A stretch of 64,000 nt of DNA from Shewanella insulae (GTDB lineage Bacteria > Pseudomonadota > Gammaproteobacteria > Enterobacterales > Shewanellaceae). Position numbers and translations under genes: made by a program. Positions 10,084-21,060 of this stretch are shown in pieces (the stretch's first letter is position 1; each line of letters starts with the position of its first letter). The notes below the pieces were generated by a model. It made no database searches. It saw only the letters and a program-made list of their open reading frames with translations, and was not told the origin of the DNA. The stretch is taken from assembly GCF_009831655.1 (NCBI RefSeq), contig NZ_WRPA01000017.1, forward strand, positions 1 to 64,000, written 5' to 3'.

Positions 10084-10596
10084 ATGAGTTTACTAAAAGT
10101 TTTACGCTTTCCCGATGAGCGCTTACGCACCATTGCGAAGCCCATTACAGAATTTAACACTGAGCTTCAGACACAAATCGATAATATGTTCGAAACCATG
10201 TATGAAGAGAAGGGAATTGGTCTGGCAGCGACCCAGGTAGATTATCATCATCAGTTGATCGTTATGGACCTGCAAGATGACGTAGAGCGCCCTAAGGTTT
10301 TCATTAATTTAGAGATAATCGAGAAAAGTGGCGATTTTTGCAACGAAGAGGGCTGCCTCTCAGTGCCCGGCATCTACGCCAAAGTCGATCGCGCCGAGTT
10401 TGTCACCATCAAGGCCCAGGACAGAGAGGGCAACGAGTTCACTTTAGAGGCTGATGGCCTGTTCGCCATCTGTCTGCAACATGAGCTTGATCACCTCAAT
10501 GGCAAACTGTTTGTCGATTACCTCTCGCCCCTCAAGCGTCAGCGCATCAAACAGAAACTCGAAAAAGCCGCGCGCCTCGAAGCCAAACAAGGATAA
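10084..10596 (+). CDS. def: peptide deformylase
   Basis: Def removes the formyl group from nascent proteins. The 170-residue protein has all three metallo-deformylase motifs: GIGLAATQ (about 45-52), EGCLSVPG (about 89-96, Cys metal ligand) and QHELDHLNG (about 132-140, the two His ligands). Start at ATG 10084. It is the first gene of the def-fmt-rsmB run; fmt starts 8 bases after its stop. Confidence 0.97.
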   Translation: MSLLKVLRFPDERLRTIAKPITEFNTELQTQIDNMFETMYEEKGIGLAATQVDYHHQLIVMDLQDDVERPKVFINLEIIEKSGDFCNEEGCLSVPGIYAKVDRAEFVTIKAQDREGNEFTLEADGLFAICLQHELDHLNGKLFVDYLSPLKRQRIKQKLEKAARLEAKQG

Positions 10597-10603
10597 GCCT
10601 CAT

Positions 10604-11590
10604 TTGAAACCACTCAAGATACTCTTTGCGGGTACGCCAGATTTTGCCGCCCGCCATCTACAAGCACTCATAAATTCAGAGCACCAGGTCATCGGGGTCT
10701 ACTCCCAACCAGACAGACCCGCGGGCCGTGGCAAGAAACTACAGGCCAGCCCGGTCAAGGCCCTGGCAATTGAGCATGACATACCCGTCTACCAACCCGT
10801 GAGCCTGAGAAACGAGGATGCCCAGGCAGAGCTCGCCGCTCTCGGTGCCGACATCATGGTGGTGGTTGCCTACGGCCTGATCTTGCCTCAGGTGGTACTG
10901 GACACCCCAAGGCTGGGCTGCATCAATGTACACGGTTCCATCCTGCCCCGCTGGCGCGGCGCGGCGCCGATTCAGCGCGCCCTTTGGGCCGGCGACGAGG
11001 CAACCGGCGTCACCATAATGCAGATGGATATAGGGCTGGATACCGGTGACATGCTGCTCAAGACTCATCTGCCGATCGAAGACAACGACACCTCCGCCAG
11101 CCTGTATGAGAAGCTAGCCGAACAGGGACCAAGCGCCCTTATCCAGGCACTAGAGGGCCTCGCCGAAGGCAGCCTCAAGCCCGAGCCACAAGACGAAGCC
11201 CTGGCCAACTACGCCGAGAAGCTCAGCAAGGAGGAGGCGCAGCTCGACTGGCGTAAATCGGCGCAGCAGCTGTGGCGTGAAATCCGCGCCTTCAATCCAT
11301 GGCCCGCGAGTCACTTCCCCCATCAGGATGCGGTGATCAAGGTATGGCAGGCCAGCGTGTCTAACGAGGAAACGAAGCAGATCCCAGGCACCATCATCCG
11401 CGCCGACAAGCAGGGCATAGTGGTCGCCACAGGTGAAGGGGCGCTGACACTCGAGACAATTCAGTTGCCGGGCAAGAAGGCCATGGCGGTGGCCGACGTA
11501 CTCAACGCCCGTGGCGACTGGTTTACCCCAGGTACACTGCTACAGGGCACAGATAACGTAAACAATAGCTCGGATGAGGCGCAGGCATGA
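10604..11590 (+). CDS. fmt: methionyl-tRNA formyltransferase
   Basis: Fmt formylates Met-tRNA for initiation using 10-formyl-tetrahydrofolate. The 328-residue protein shows the N-terminal [30 protein letters not shown] (catalytic Asn-His) and the D-x-GLDTGDM block. A TTG at 10604, preceded by AAGGAT about ten bases upstream, is the best start: it yields [10 protein letters not shown], exactly the family N-terminus. Reading upstream ATGs would extend the protein inside def out of frame and is not credible. Its stop overlaps the rsmB start by 4 bases (ATGA). Confidence 0.95.
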   Translation: MKPLKILFAGTPDFAARHLQALINSEHQVIGVYSQPDRPAGRGKKLQASPVKALAIEHDIPVYQPVSLRNEDAQAELAALGADIMVVVAYGLILPQVVLDTPRLGCINVHGSILPRWRGAAPIQRALWAGDEATGVTIMQMDIGLDTGDMLLKTHLPIEDNDTSASLYEKLAEQGPSALIQALEGLAEGSLKPEPQDEALANYAEKLSKEEAQLDWRKSAQQLWREIRAFNPWPASHFPHQDAVIKVWQASVSNEETKQIPGTIIRADKQGIVVATGEGALTLETIQLPGKKAMAVADVLNARGDWFTPGTLLQGTDNVNNSSDEAQA

Positions 11591-12870
11591 AGAATCTGCG
11601 CGCCCTCGCGGCCAGAGTCGTCTTTCAGGTATTAGAGAAAGGGGTCTCACTATCCGTGGCCCTGCCCGAACAACAGCAAAGACTCGGCAGCGGTAAAGAC
11701 AAGGCCCTGCTGGCCGAACTCAGCTATGGCGTGATGCGTCACCTGCCCCAGCTCGACAAGCTGGTGAGCGACTGCATGAGCAAGCCGCTCAAAGGTAAGC
11801 AGCGCATAGTGCACCAATTATTGTTGGTCGGCTGTTATCAGCTCTATTTCACCCGCATCCCCGGCCATGCGGCGATTTCGGAAACCGCCGAGGCCTGTCG
11901 CCAGCTCAAATTCGAGGGGCTGGTTAAGGTAGTCAACGGCGTGCTGCGTAACCTGCAGCGCAACCAGAAACCGCTGCCCGAAGACAGCGAGACCCTGGCC
12001 TTTAACACCCCAGCCTGGCTGATTAAGCGCCTCAAGGCCGCCTACCCAGAGGCCTGGCAGGAGGTGATCGCCCAGAGCCATCAACGCCCACCCATGTGGC
12101 TGCGTAACAATCAGTTGTCCCAGACCCGAGAGCAATATCTGGCGCTACTCGACGAGCAAGAGATAGCGGCGACACCCGGGGCAAACGAAGACGCCATACT
12201 GCTGGAGAGCCCGAAAGATGTCGGCCTGCTCCCAGGTTTTGCCGATGGCGCGGCGTCGGTGCAAGACGGTGCTGCGCAGTGGGCCGCCAGCCTGCTGGCG
12301 CCCGAGGCCGATGAGCTGATTCTCGATGCCTGCGCGGCCCCAGGCGGCAAGAGCTGTCATCTGCTGGAGAGTGAACCCAGCATAGATCTGGTAGCGGTCG
12401 ACTTCGATGCCAAACGCCTGGAGCGGGTGCAGCAGAACCTCGACAGATTAAAACTCAAGGCCAAGCTGGTACATGGCGACGCCGCCAAGATAGACGCCTG
12501 GTGGCAGGGCGATAAGTTCGATCGCATCCTGTTGGACGCGCCTTGTTCGGCCACAGGCGTGATCCGCCGCCACCCGGACATCAAATGGCTACGAAAGCAG
12601 GCCGATATCGAAGAGCTAGCCACATTGCAGTCACAAATTTTGGATCATTGCTGGCAGTGGCTTAAACCCGGTGGCACACTCTTGTATGCTACATGCTCAA
12701 TTTTACCGCAAGAGAACGCCGAGCAGATCAAGGCTTTCTTAGCGAGAACCCAAGACGCAACCCTGGTCCCCATCGCACAACAACAAAACTGCGATGACAT
12801 TGGCTGGCAGATCACGCCAGGCCAAGACAATATGGATGGGTTTTACTACGCTCGCTTGGTTAAGGGATAA
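11587..12870 (+). CDS. rsmB: 16S rRNA m5C967 methyltransferase
   Basis: A 427-residue RsmB (Sun/Fmu). An N-terminal NusB-like RNA-binding domain (about 1-140) precedes the SAM-dependent methyltransferase domain with [13 protein letters not shown] near 244 and the catalytic region [15 protein letters not shown] near 319, plus [11 protein letters not shown] near 372; the two cysteines (PC and TC motifs) expected for RNA m5C methylation are present. It is translationally coupled to fmt by ATGA overlap and followed 10 bases later by trkA. Confidence 0.96.
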   Translation: MKNLRALAARVVFQVLEKGVSLSVALPEQQQRLGSGKDKALLAELSYGVMRHLPQLDKLVSDCMSKPLKGKQRIVHQLLLVGCYQLYFTRIPGHAAISETAEACRQLKFEGLVKVVNGVLRNLQRNQKPLPEDSETLAFNTPAWLIKRLKAAYPEAWQEVIAQSHQRPPMWLRNNQLSQTREQYLALLDEQEIAATPGANEDAILLESPKDVGLLPGFADGAASVQDGAAQWAASLLAPEADELILDACAAPGGKSCHLLESEPSIDLVAVDFDAKRLERVQQNLDRLKLKAKLVHGDAAKIDAWWQGDKFDRILLDAPCSATGVIRRHPDIKWLRKQADIEELATLQSQILDHCWQWLKPGGTLLYATCSILPQENAEQIKAFLARTQDATLVPIAQQQNCDDIGWQITPGQDNMDGFYYARLVKG

Positions 12871-12880
12871 AGTTTAGGCT

Positions 12881-14290
12881 ATGAAAATTATCATATTAGG
12901 TGCGGGTCAGGTCGGCGGCACATTGGCGGAAAACCTGGTTGGTGAGAACAACGACATCACCATAGTGGACAATGACCGCGACCGGCTGCGCTCGCTGCAA
13001 GACAAATATGACTTGCGGGTAGTGCTGGGCCACGGTGCCCACCCTGGCGTCCTCAAGGACGCGGGCGCCGAAGACGCCGATATGTTAATTGCCGTGACCA
13101 ATAGCGACGAATGCAACATGGCCGCCTGCCAAATAGCCTTCTCCCTCTATGGCACCCCCACCAAGATCGCCCGAATCCGTTCGGAGCAGTATCTGGCGCT
13201 GCGTGACAAGCTGTTTATCGATAGCGAGACCAAGCAGAGCGAGAACCGTCCCCGCGGCGGCTTCATCATAGATGAGTTAATCGCCCCCGAGCAGCTGGTT
13301 ACTTCCTATATACGTCGCCTGGTGGAATACCCAGGCGCCCTGCAGGTGCTGGAGTTTGCCGAGGGACGCCTAAGCCTGGTGGCCGTGCGCGCCTATTATG
13401 GCGGCCCCTTGGTGGGTAACGCCCTGGCGGCCCTGCGCGAGCACATGCCCAATATCGACACCCGTGTGGCGGCCATCTTCAGACAGGGCCGTCCCATCAT
13501 GCCACGGGGCACCACCATCATTGAGGCGGACGACGAGGTATTCTTCGTCGCCGACAGCCGCCATGTGCGCGCCGTGATGAGTGAGATGCAGAAGCTGGAC
13601 AACACCTACCGCAACATCATGATTGCCGGCGGCGGTAACATAGGCCTGGGGCTGGCCAAGCAGCTGCAACGCAATCATGCGGTTAAGCTAATCGAACACA
13701 GGCAGGATCGCGCCGAGGCGCTGTCGGAGAAACTGGAAAATACCACTGTATTCTGTGGTGACGCCTCAGATCAGGAGCTACTGCTCGAGGAGCATATCGA
13801 TCAGACCGACGTGTTTATCGCGGTCACCAACGACGACGAGGCCAACATCATGGCCGCCCTGCTGGCCAAGCGTATGGGCGCCAAGAAGGTAATGGTGTTG
13901 ATCCAGCGTGAAGCCTATGTGGATATCGTCCAGGAAGCCAATATCGATATCGCCATCTCCCCGCAACAGGCAACCATCTCGGCCCTGCTGACCCATATTC
14001 GTCAGGGGGATATCTGTAACGTCTACTCGCTAAGACGCGGCGCCGCCGAGGCGATCGAGGCCATCGCCCATGGCGACCCCAGCACCTCCAAGGTGGTGGG
14101 CAAGCAGATCGGCGAGATCAAACTGCCTCCCGGCACCACCATAGGCGCCATCGTCCGTGACGACGAGGTGCTGATGGCCCACGATAAGACAGTCATAGAA
14201 CAGGGCGATCATGTGATTCTATTCCTGGTAAACAAGAAATTTATCGGCGAAGTTGAAAAGCTGTTCCAGCCTAGTGCATTCTTCTTCTAA
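12881..14290 (+). CDS. trkA: Trk potassium uptake regulatory subunit TrkA
   Basis: TrkA is the cytoplasmic NAD(H)-binding regulator of the TrkH/TrkG potassium channel. The 469-residue protein has two RCK halves: [13 protein letters not shown] near residue 7 and [13 protein letters not shown] near 250 are the two dinucleotide-binding loops, each followed by a TrkA_C domain. The length matches proteobacterial TrkA. It is 10 bases downstream of rsmB and 30 bases upstream of trkH. Confidence 0.97.
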   Translation: MKIIILGAGQVGGTLAENLVGENNDITIVDNDRDRLRSLQDKYDLRVVLGHGAHPGVLKDAGAEDADMLIAVTNSDECNMAACQIAFSLYGTPTKIARIRSEQYLALRDKLFIDSETKQSENRPRGGFIIDELIAPEQLVTSYIRRLVEYPGALQVLEFAEGRLSLVAVRAYYGGPLVGNALAALREHMPNIDTRVAAIFRQGRPIMPRGTTIIEADDEVFFVADSRHVRAVMSEMQKLDNTYRNIMIAGGGNIGLGLAKQLQRNHAVKLIEHRQDRAEALSEKLENTTVFCGDASDQELLLEEHIDQTDVFIAVTNDDEANIMAALLAKRMGAKKVMVLIQREAYVDIVQEANIDIAISPQQATISALLTHIRQGDICNVYSLRRGAAEAIEAIAHGDPSTSKVVGKQIGEIKLPPGTTIGAIVRDDEVLMAHDKTVIEQGDHVILFLVNKKFIGEVEKLFQPSAFFF

Positions 14291-14320
14291 GCTACTCGAG
14301 AAGCAAAAACTAAATTCGCG

Positions 14321-15763
14321 ATGCTAAATTATCGGCCGCTACTCTTCATCTTAGGCGTGTTCCTGTCGACCCTGACCGCCTTTATGTTTATTCCACTGCT
14401 CTTCGCCCTGCTCTATGGCGAGGAAACGGTGGGCGCCTTCATGATCGCCTCACTGGTCACAGGCACCTGTGCCAGCGCATGCATGCATCAAGGCCAGAGT
14501 GAAAACATCCGCCTCAATATCCGCGATATGTTCCTGCTCACCAGCCTGACCTGGTTTATCGTCAGCCTGTTTGCCGCCATGCCCTTTACCCTCTATCACG
14601 GCATCAACTATACAGACGCCTTCTTCGAGACCATGTCGGGGATCACCACCACGGGCTCGACCGTATTGTCTGGCCTGGATACCATGGATCACAGCATCCT
14701 GATCTGGCGCTCCCTGCTGCAGTGGCTGGGAGGAATAGGCTTTATCGTGATGGCGGTGGCCATTCTGCCCTTCCTCAACGTGGGTGGCATGCGGCTGTTT
14801 CGCACCGAGTCCTCGGACTGGAGCGACAAGGCGGTGCCTCGCACCCAGGATATGGCCAAGCACCTCTTCTACGTCTACATCATACTGACTGTCTGCTGCT
14901 GCCTCGCCTATCATGTGGCGGGAATGAACTGGTTTCAGGCGATCAACCATGCCATGACCACTCTATCTACCGGCGGTTATTCCACCTCAGACAGCTCCAT
15001 GGCGGCCTTCTCTAAACCCGCACACTGGGTCGGCACCATCTTCATGGCGGCCGGCGGCTTGCCGCTATTGATGTTTGTTCACAGCCTTTCGCAAAGATCC
15101 CTGCGGATCTGGGACGATGCCCAGGTGAAGGGCTATTTCATCTTCCTGGTATTCGTCTCCTGCAGCCTGGCCTTCTGGCTCTACCACGGACACGATATGA
15201 CGACGGCCGACGCCCTGCGTCTGGCCAGTTTTAATGTGGTTTCAGTGGTAACGACTACGGGTTACGGCCTCACCGACTACACCGCCTGGGGCGCGGTGGC
15301 CAACGTGGCCTTCCTCTTCCTGATGTTTGCCGGCAGCTGTTCGGGTTCTACCTCGGGAGGGATCAAGATCTTCCGTTTTCAGATCGCCATAGCGATCATG
15401 CGCGAACAGCTGAAGCAGCAGTTTCATCCTAACGGTATCTTCAAGGAGCGCTACAACGGTAGGCCAATTACCGAAGATATCGTGCGCTCCCTAGTCACCT
15501 TCATCCTGCTGTTTATGCTGGTGATAGTGCTCTTGTCGGTGATCTTGGTGTCGACCGGACTCGATCCCACCACCAGCTTTACCGGTGCCGTCACCGCGGT
15601 GACCAATGTGGGCCCTGGGCTTGGGCCAGTCATCGGCCCGGCGGGGAACTTCTCCAGCCTGCCGGACATCGCCAAGTGGTCGCTGGCCATCGGCATGCTG
15701 CTGGGACGTCTGGAGATCTTGACGGTGGCGGTGCTCTTCCACCCTAACTTCTGGAAGTACTAA
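14321..15763 (+). CDS. trkH: Trk potassium transporter membrane subunit TrkH
   Basis: A 480-residue polytopic inner-membrane protein of the TrkH/KtrB superfamily. Four pore-loop-like segments are visible, including FETMSGITTTGSTV near 106 and the repeated TTxSTGGYS, TTTGYGLTDY and TNVGPGLGPVIGP elements holding the selectivity glycines. It moves K+ with TrkA as regulatory partner encoded directly upstream. No clear ribosome-binding site precedes the ATG, consistent with coupling to trkA. Confidence 0.96.
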   Translation: MLNYRPLLFILGVFLSTLTAFMFIPLLFALLYGEETVGAFMIASLVTGTCASACMHQGQSENIRLNIRDMFLLTSLTWFIVSLFAAMPFTLYHGINYTDAFFETMSGITTTGSTVLSGLDTMDHSILIWRSLLQWLGGIGFIVMAVAILPFLNVGGMRLFRTESSDWSDKAVPRTQDMAKHLFYVYIILTVCCCLAYHVAGMNWFQAINHAMTTLSTGGYSTSDSSMAAFSKPAHWVGTIFMAAGGLPLLMFVHSLSQRSLRIWDDAQVKGYFIFLVFVSCSLAFWLYHGHDMTTADALRLASFNVVSVVTTTGYGLTDYTAWGAVANVAFLFLMFAGSCSGSTSGGIKIFRFQIAIAIMREQLKQQFHPNGIFKERYNGRPITEDIVRSLVTFILLFMLVIVLLSVILVSTGLDPTTSFTGAVTAVTNVGPGLGPVIGPAGNFSSLPDIAKWSLAIGMLLGRLEILTVAVLFHPNFWKY

Positions 15764-15786
15764 GCGAACTAGCGCCTAGGGCCCGA

Positions 15787-16944
15787 CTAAACGCGATACT
15801 GACTCCAGAGGCGATGCTGCTCCTGGGTTAGGAAGGTCCAGGCCAGCACCCGGGTCAGCTTGTTGCCCTGGGCCATCTCCAACGTCTCAACCCGCTTGGC
15901 GCCCACCTGCTCCAGCAGACGATAGCAGGGTTTGAGGTTTTCCTTCTTCGACACCAAGGAAGTAAACCAGAGGCACTGCGAGCCGAACTCCCGGCTCTCG
16001 CGGATCATCTGGCTAAGAAAAGCGAGTTCGCCACCTTCGCACCACAGCTCCGCCTTCTGACCACCAAAATTGAGCTTCTCCTGACCCTTCACTACCTCAT
16101 GGCCCTTGGCTCGCTTGTTGGCTGCCAGGTTCTTCAGCTTGCGCTCGCTGCCTCTGCTCGCCTCCGCCAGAGAGGCATGAAAAGGCGGATTGCACAGGGT
16201 TAGATCGAACCTGTCCTCGGCCCTGATAATACCGGTAAAGATCTGTTTCGAATCTGACTGCAGGCGTAGGCTCAGCTTGCCCGCCAGCTGTGGGTTGTTT
16301 GCTATGATCCTCTCGACGTTCGTAAGAGACACTGGATCGATATCGCTGGCCACGAAGCGCCAACCGTAGACCTGATGGCCCAGCAGTGGATAGATGCCAT
16401 TAGCGCCTGTGCCGATATCCAAGGCGACCACTCGCTCTCCCCTGGGCGCTCTCGTCACATTAGGCAGCTTGCGCTTGGCTCCCTTGCTCGCGGGAGTCGA
16501 TTCGGCCAGCAGATCCGCTAGATAGTGCAGATAGTCCACACGGCCCGGAATCGGCGGGCAGAGAAACCCCTCGGGTATATCCCAATAGCTCAGCCCATAA
16601 TGCAACCTGAGCAGCGCCAGGTTGAGCTGTTTCACCGCCTTGGGGTCGGCAAAGTCAATCGACAAGTTGCCATAGGGGTTGGGGCGCACGAAGGGCTTAA
16701 GCGCCGGCGTGGCTTTCATCAGCGCGTTAAAGTCATAACCCTCGGCGTGTAGGTTTCGCTCATGTAGCCCCTTGGGCTGACGAGGCGTCTTACCTGATGT
16801 GGGCTTTGTTTTTTGCTTTGGCTTTGATGCCTTAACTGAGTTAGACGGCTTAGCTGCCTTTGATGCCTTAGCAGGCCTAGATGGTGACGCTTGAGAGGCA
16901 GACTTTCTTGCACCGGGGCGCGGGGGCTTGGGAGACTGGGTCAT
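15787..16944 (-). CDS. rlmF: 23S rRNA m6A1618 methyltransferase
   Basis: RlmF (YbiN) methylates N6 of adenine 1618 in 23S rRNA. The core has the SAM-binding motif [18 protein letters not shown] and the N6-amine methyltransferase signature LCNPPFHAS. From ATG 16944, preceded by AGGA, the protein is 385 residues; the first 75 residues are a low-complexity Lys/Ser/Ala/Pro-rich basic tail, probably an RNA-binding extension. A start at 16989 would add 15 residues and touch the FliL-like gene. Convergent with trkH. Confidence 0.93.
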   Translation of the reverse strand: MTQSPKPPRPGARKSASQASPSRPAKASKAAKPSNSVKASKPKQKTKPTSGKTPRQPKGLHERNLHAEGYDFNALMKATPALKPFVRPNPYGNLSIDFADPKAVKQLNLALLRLHYGLSYWDIPEGFLCPPIPGRVDYLHYLADLLAESTPASKGAKRKLPNVTRAPRGERVVALDIGTGANGIYPLLGHQVYGWRFVASDIDPVSLTNVERIIANNPQLAGKLSLRLQSDSKQIFTGIIRAEDRFDLTLCNPPFHASLAEASRGSERKLKNLAANKRAKGHEVVKGQEKLNFGGQKAELWCEGGELAFLSQMIRESREFGSQCLWFTSLVSKKENLKPCYRLLEQVGAKRVETLEMAQGNKLTRVLAWTFLTQEQHRLWSQYRV

Positions 16945-16988
16945 GAAGGGGATCCTGGCTGCACGCACAGCATGCAGCCCATAACACA

Positions 16989-17396
16989 TTAATCGTACAG
17001 GTATTTAGTAAACAGCAGGTTGACGATCAGCGGCTTGCCGATCTCCTGCTCCAGGAGACGATTCAGGGTGTCGTAGCACTCGCGGCGGATCTCCTCCTTG
17101 CCGGTAAGGGACTTCACCTTATCTTCCGTCTGCGCCCCTAAGATCTCTATGATGGCGGCGCGCAGCAGCGGGTCGTGATGCTCGAGCACAATCAAATCTT
17201 CCGGCACCTTCACCATGAGCTCGACACTGATCTTCACGAAGCCCAGCTTCTTACGATTGGAGATATAGTTAGTCACAATATCGGGCTCGAAACCGTAATA
17301 GGCGTAGGTATCGACCACCTCTTCCTCTTCGGCATATGCTCCCAGGCTAAGTACACTGGCCACTAGCATGAGGCACAGCAGCGCAAACTTTTTCAT
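16989..17396 (-). CDS. secreted FliL-like protein
   Basis: A 135-residue protein with an N-terminal signal peptide (about 1-22, ending AYA) and a C-terminal half of FliL type: [26 protein letters not shown] and a final [14 protein letters not shown]. True FliL is an inner-membrane flagellar protein; here the N-terminal hydrophobic stretch looks cleavable and no flagellar genes are nearby, so it is better called a periplasmic FliL-domain paralogue. It precedes rlmF directly on the same strand. Role unknown. Confidence 0.82.
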   Translation of the reverse strand: MKKFALLCLMLVASVLSLGAYAEEEEVVDTYAYYGFEPDIVTNYISNRKKLGFVKISVELMVKVPEDLIVLEHHDPLLRAAIIEILGAQTEDKVKSLTGKEEIRRECYDTLNRLLEQEIGKPLIVNLLFTKYLYD

Positions 17397-17607
17397 ATTA
17401 GACGAATACTCCGTTCATGATTTAATGGCCAACACTCGCTTTTCAGCCTGGCGATACCTTTATTAGCGGCACCAATACTTAATGCTTTAGTACCCAAGGC
17501 TTTAGCGCTCAATACTTTAGTACTCAAGGCTTAAGGCTTTAATTACCGACATCAAAGCCCCGTCGTGATAAACTGCTGACGTTTTTGAGTATTGTACCGA
17601 GAATTTA

Positions 17608-18174
17608 ATGAGTGTGACCAGGTTAAGCTTCCCTTATGGTGAATCCATTCAATGGCATTCACCGGATCAAATTCCCCAGCTGCCAACCAGCCCCTTCAGG
17701 GAGTGGCTATTAGCTTCCGGTAGTTTAACCCAAAAACTCAAGTCTCACTGCAACCAATTTGAGGTCAAGGTGTTAGGTGAGGCCATGCTGCCCCCTTTCC
17801 CCGGCGAATTGCCCCATCAGGGACAGGCCTGGATTAGAGAAGTACTGCTCTGTCTCGACGGTATTCCCTGGGTTTTCGCCCGTACCTTAGTCCCTGGCGC
17901 CATGATGGACAGCGCCCAGAACAACTTCCTCTCTCTGGGCACCCGCCCCTTGGGCGAGCTGTTGTTTACCAGTGGCGATTTCACCCCGGGCAAGATAGAG
18001 GTCAGCCAGTTTACCGCCTGCGACTCCCTCGCCAGCCTCATCGATTCGCTGGAGCAAGAGAGTCATCACCCGCTGTGGGGCCGAAGACGCTACTTCAGTC
18101 ACGGGGCGCAGCAACTGATCGTCAGCGAAATTTTTCTGCCTAAGGCCCGCCAGCTTATCGACCGACTGGTATAA
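17608..18174 (+). CDS. ubiC: chorismate lyase
   Basis: UbiC splits chorismate into pyruvate and 4-hydroxybenzoate, the first committed step of ubiquinone synthesis. The 188-residue protein has the family landmarks REVLLCLDGIPWVFARTL (catalytic Arg region) and the C-terminal RRRYFSHGAQQLIVSEIFLP. GAGA precedes the ATG. It is monocistronic here and is closed by a terminator that starts at its stop codon. ubiA is not in the window. Confidence 0.94.
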   Translation: MSVTRLSFPYGESIQWHSPDQIPQLPTSPFREWLLASGSLTQKLKSHCNQFEVKVLGEAMLPPFPGELPHQGQAWIREVLLCLDGIPWVFARTLVPGAMMDSAQNNFLSLGTRPLGELLFTSGDFTPGKIEVSQFTACDSLASLIDSLEQESHHPLWGRRRYFSHGAQQLIVSEIFLPKARQLIDRLV

Positions 18175-18203
18175 AAAAACGCCTCATCAAGAGGCGTTTT
18201 TTG
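18173..18203. terminator. bidirectional Rho-independent terminator
   Basis: AAAACGCCTC-ATCAA-GAGGCGTTTT with A-run before and T-run after, between the convergent ubiC and M6 metalloprotease genes. Confidence 0.9.
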
Positions 18204-18204
18204 T

Positions 18205-21060
18205 TTAGCTTCTGCGGCGTAGTCCTAGCAGCATCAGCAATGACAGGCTGATCCACCCCAGGCTACCACCACCCGAGTCCTGATTGGTCTCCACCACAGG
18301 CGGCTGCACTACGGGAGCGGTCACGTTCAGCGTCAGGCTCTTGCTCGCCTGATTGTTCGCCTCATCGGTTACCGTCAGAGTCACTGTATAGCTCCCCGCC
18401 GCGCCATAAGTATGTGTCGGCGAGGCGGCCGTGCTCGTCTGCCCGTCGCCAAAGTTCCAGCCATAGCTCAGCGAGCCAACCCCTTGATTGGACAGGTTGC
18501 TAAAGGTCACGGTCAAGTCGCTGGCCTTATAGCTAAAATCGGCCACAGGCTGGATGACGACCGTCACCTGAGTATTGACAGTGACCGATTCACCGGCGCC
18601 ATCTGTCACCGTCAGGGTCACCTGATAACTTCCCGATGCCTGATACACATAGGTTGGCGCCGCTAGGGTGCTACCAGCGCCGCTGACACCGAAGTTCCAG
18701 GCATACTGATAATTGCCATCACCACCTGTCACATTGGCACTGAAGCTAACGCTCGCCCCCTCTTGCGTCTTAGCGATAGAGGCACTTAGCACCTCTGGAG
18801 CCGGCGGTGGCGTCACAGTGCCCGAATACTCGAAGCGTACCTTGGCGCTGCTGGAGTCCTGGCTCTGGGTAACCACCTCCATGGTCAGGCCCAGCTCTGG
18901 CAGTATGATACCCGCCTGCGGCTTAAGGGGCGCACTGTAGTCCTGGCTGTCATCAAACAGGCTGTTGCCCGCCAGATGATTGTCACCCAAATAGGTGGAT
19001 TGGTTATACAGGCTAAAGGTGGCATCGCGGATCTGGGTCGCCGTGCCATTGGTGCCAATTAGCACCTGGTCGGCGTCGACCACACCGATCAGGCCACTAC
19101 CCGGATGGGTACTTGAGTTGTTGTCGGACTCGTTAAAGTTTTCCAACCAGAGCAAAACACCCGGCTCATAGGCATGGCTCTTCAATCCCGCATCGACGCC
19201 GTTGTAGCTGCGCAGCTGCACCAGGTAGCGGCGCGGCTTGCCCGGACGGGTGTTATCGATTCTGGCAAAGCCACCGTTGAGCGCCATGGTATTTGGCTCC
19301 TCGGCACCGTCGCTGTAGATAACCGACTCACCGTCGAGCACCTTAAGCTCATCGAACACGAAACCATAGTCGCCCACGGCCTGATCGGTGAAGTAGACAA
19401 TGCTGATCTGGCGATCATTACTGCCCGCATAGGCACTGAGGTCGAAACTTAGCTCCACCCAGGAGTCGGCGCCTTCGGCACCCGCCACATCAGAAGACTT
19501 GCCCGTGATGATGTTCTTGGCGTTATTGATGATGTTGCTGGCCTTGGTGTGGTTACCCGCTAAGGCCACATCGCCCACCTTCACCTGCACATAGTCATAG
19601 TCTGTCTCTATGTTCCAGTGCGCCTTCATCTTCAGCGTCAGGCTGCTGCTCGCCGGGAAATCTAGGCTAAAGGAGGCCGCGGTGCTCAGCAGGTTACCCT
19701 GACCCGAATAGTACTGATAGCTGCCGGCATAGGGCTGCTTGAAGGGAATATTGTCCGAAGGTAGAGGAATAGAGATCTGGTTGACCTGGTTGGCATTGAC
19801 TGCCTCGGCCAGCTGTACTTCCTGGCCACCCGTCGGAATAGACGCCAGATCCACCTGAGTCTCGTTGATCCACTTGCCCTTATACTTGTTTTGCAGGTAA
19901 GAGCGGGCATAGGGACTAAAGCCTGTCGGCTCACTGCCAGGGATAGCCCCGGTCCAGCTACCACCAGACATGATAGACCAGGAGCCCACGGGCGAGCCGT
20001 CTCCGCTGTTGCTGGTGTCGTACTCGTCCGGCAGGCCGAGATCGTGGCCAAATTCATGGGCGACCACACCGGCAGCCGCATCTATGGGCTGAACCGTGTA
20101 ACCAAACACCTTCTTGCCCGTACCTGGGATCTCATAGCCAGGCGAATTGCCCTCATACACAAAGTAACGGTGGGACCAGATGGCATCATCACCCAAGACA
20201 CCGCCACCGGCCTCCTCGCCTATGCTGGAGTGAAACAGCATCACATGGTCTATGTCGCCGTCGGCCTCATTGAGGTTGCCGTCACCGTCGAGATCATAAG
20301 GGTCTTCCACGTCGAAGGAGGCAATTTCGCTGGGCGTCATGCTTGCCAGTGCCTGGGTCACCGCCTCTTTCACCAGCTCGGGCACCGCCTTGTCGTCATC
20401 GTCGCTGTTGGGGTCGTTCTGCCCGTAATAGGCCGCGTTCTGGCTGGCGGTATACCAACCATAGACCTTACCGGTGAAATAGAAGCTACCACCGGATTCC
20501 GCCTGATAATATTGATACCCGGTCAATAGATTCTGCCCCTGAGGGCCGGCAAAGCCAGTCGTCGAGAACATGAGATCCTGATAGTGGGAGACAGGGTAGC
20601 TCGAGTAATACATGGGCGTATCGGCCGCGGTCAGGCGGTTGTTGTCGTGAGGCAGATCGGGAAAGTCGATCAGCACCCCCAACACCTTCACCGTCTTGGT
20701 CACATCCGCGTCGGCCTGAGGCGTCACGAAGGACATCACCCTAGCCTTCTGCTGGGTCTTCTGACGCAGACGCTGCTGCGACTCCAACTTGGCCTGTACC
20801 TGACCACCTTTTTCCTGATAGCCCTTGGCTCTCTGGGTATAGGCCTTAATGGCGGCACGCTTCTCCGCCTCGCTGGCATCACTGGCCAACTCGCCGCGTT
20901 TCACCAGCCAATAGAGGATCTGCTGCTCGTTAATCACCCCGGCATCCGCCACGCCTGTCACTTCCTTCATGGTGATCGGGGCGGCATTTGCCGACCCACC
21001 AATCAGCAGGAGGGAGAGGCTCAATGCAGACAACGCACCGGTATAATACTGTCTCTTCAT
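18205..21060 (-). CDS. secreted M6-family metalloprotease with PKD domains and GlyGly-CTERM
   Basis: A 951-residue exported protease of the immune inhibitor A (M6) type. A signal peptide (about 1-26) is followed by a propeptide-like helical part, then the zinc motif HEFGHDLGLPDEYD (His335 to His339, downstream Asp/Glu). Two PKD domains follow (about 770-845 and 850-925, with WNFG and YGWNFGDG cores), and the C-terminus is a GlyGly-CTERM tail: GGSLGW, a hydrophobic helix and RRRS, the signal cut by rhombosortase before release by type II secretion. ATG 21060 has AAGGAA upstream; GTG 21084 is less likely. Probably an extracellular nutrient-acquisition protease. Confidence 0.92.
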   Translation of the reverse strand: MKRQYYTGALSALSLSLLLIGGSANAAPITMKEVTGVADAGVINEQQILYWLVKRGELASDASEAEKRAAIKAYTQRAKGYQEKGGQVQAKLESQQRLRQKTQQKARVMSFVTPQADADVTKTVKVLGVLIDFPDLPHDNNRLTAADTPMYYSSYPVSHYQDLMFSTTGFAGPQGQNLLTGYQYYQAESGGSFYFTGKVYGWYTASQNAAYYGQNDPNSDDDDKAVPELVKEAVTQALASMTPSEIASFDVEDPYDLDGDGNLNEADGDIDHVMLFHSSIGEEAGGGVLGDDAIWSHRYFVYEGNSPGYEIPGTGKKVFGYTVQPIDAAAGVVAHEFGHDLGLPDEYDTSNSGDGSPVGSWSIMSGGSWTGAIPGSEPTGFSPYARSYLQNKYKGKWINETQVDLASIPTGGQEVQLAEAVNANQVNQISIPLPSDNIPFKQPYAGSYQYYSGQGNLLSTAASFSLDFPASSSLTLKMKAHWNIETDYDYVQVKVGDVALAGNHTKASNIINNAKNIITGKSSDVAGAEGADSWVELSFDLSAYAGSNDRQISIVYFTDQAVGDYGFVFDELKVLDGESVIYSDGAEEPNTMALNGGFARIDNTRPGKPRRYLVQLRSYNGVDAGLKSHAYEPGVLLWLENFNESDNNSSTHPGSGLIGVVDADQVLIGTNGTATQIRDATFSLYNQSTYLGDNHLAGNSLFDDSQDYSAPLKPQAGIILPELGLTMEVVTQSQDSSSAKVRFEYSGTVTPPPAPEVLSASIAKTQEGASVSFSANVTGGDGNYQYAWNFGVSGAGSTLAAPTYVYQASGSYQVTLTVTDGAGESVTVNTQVTVVIQPVADFSYKASDLTVTFSNLSNQGVGSLSYGWNFGDGQTSTAASPTHTYGAAGSYTVTLTVTDEANNQASKSLTLNVTAPVVQPPVVETNQDSGGGSLGWISLSLLMLLGLRRRS

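Noticed and set aside
10454..10603. An upstream ATG extending fmt into the def gene
   Set aside because: The extra 50 residues have no family similarity and lie in another frame of def; TTG 10604 with AAGGAT gives the exact Fmt N-terminus.
17455..17545. Short repeated words (CTTTAGTAC, AAGGCTTTAG) before ubiC
   Set aside because: A small local simple repeat without a clear structure; no function can be supported.
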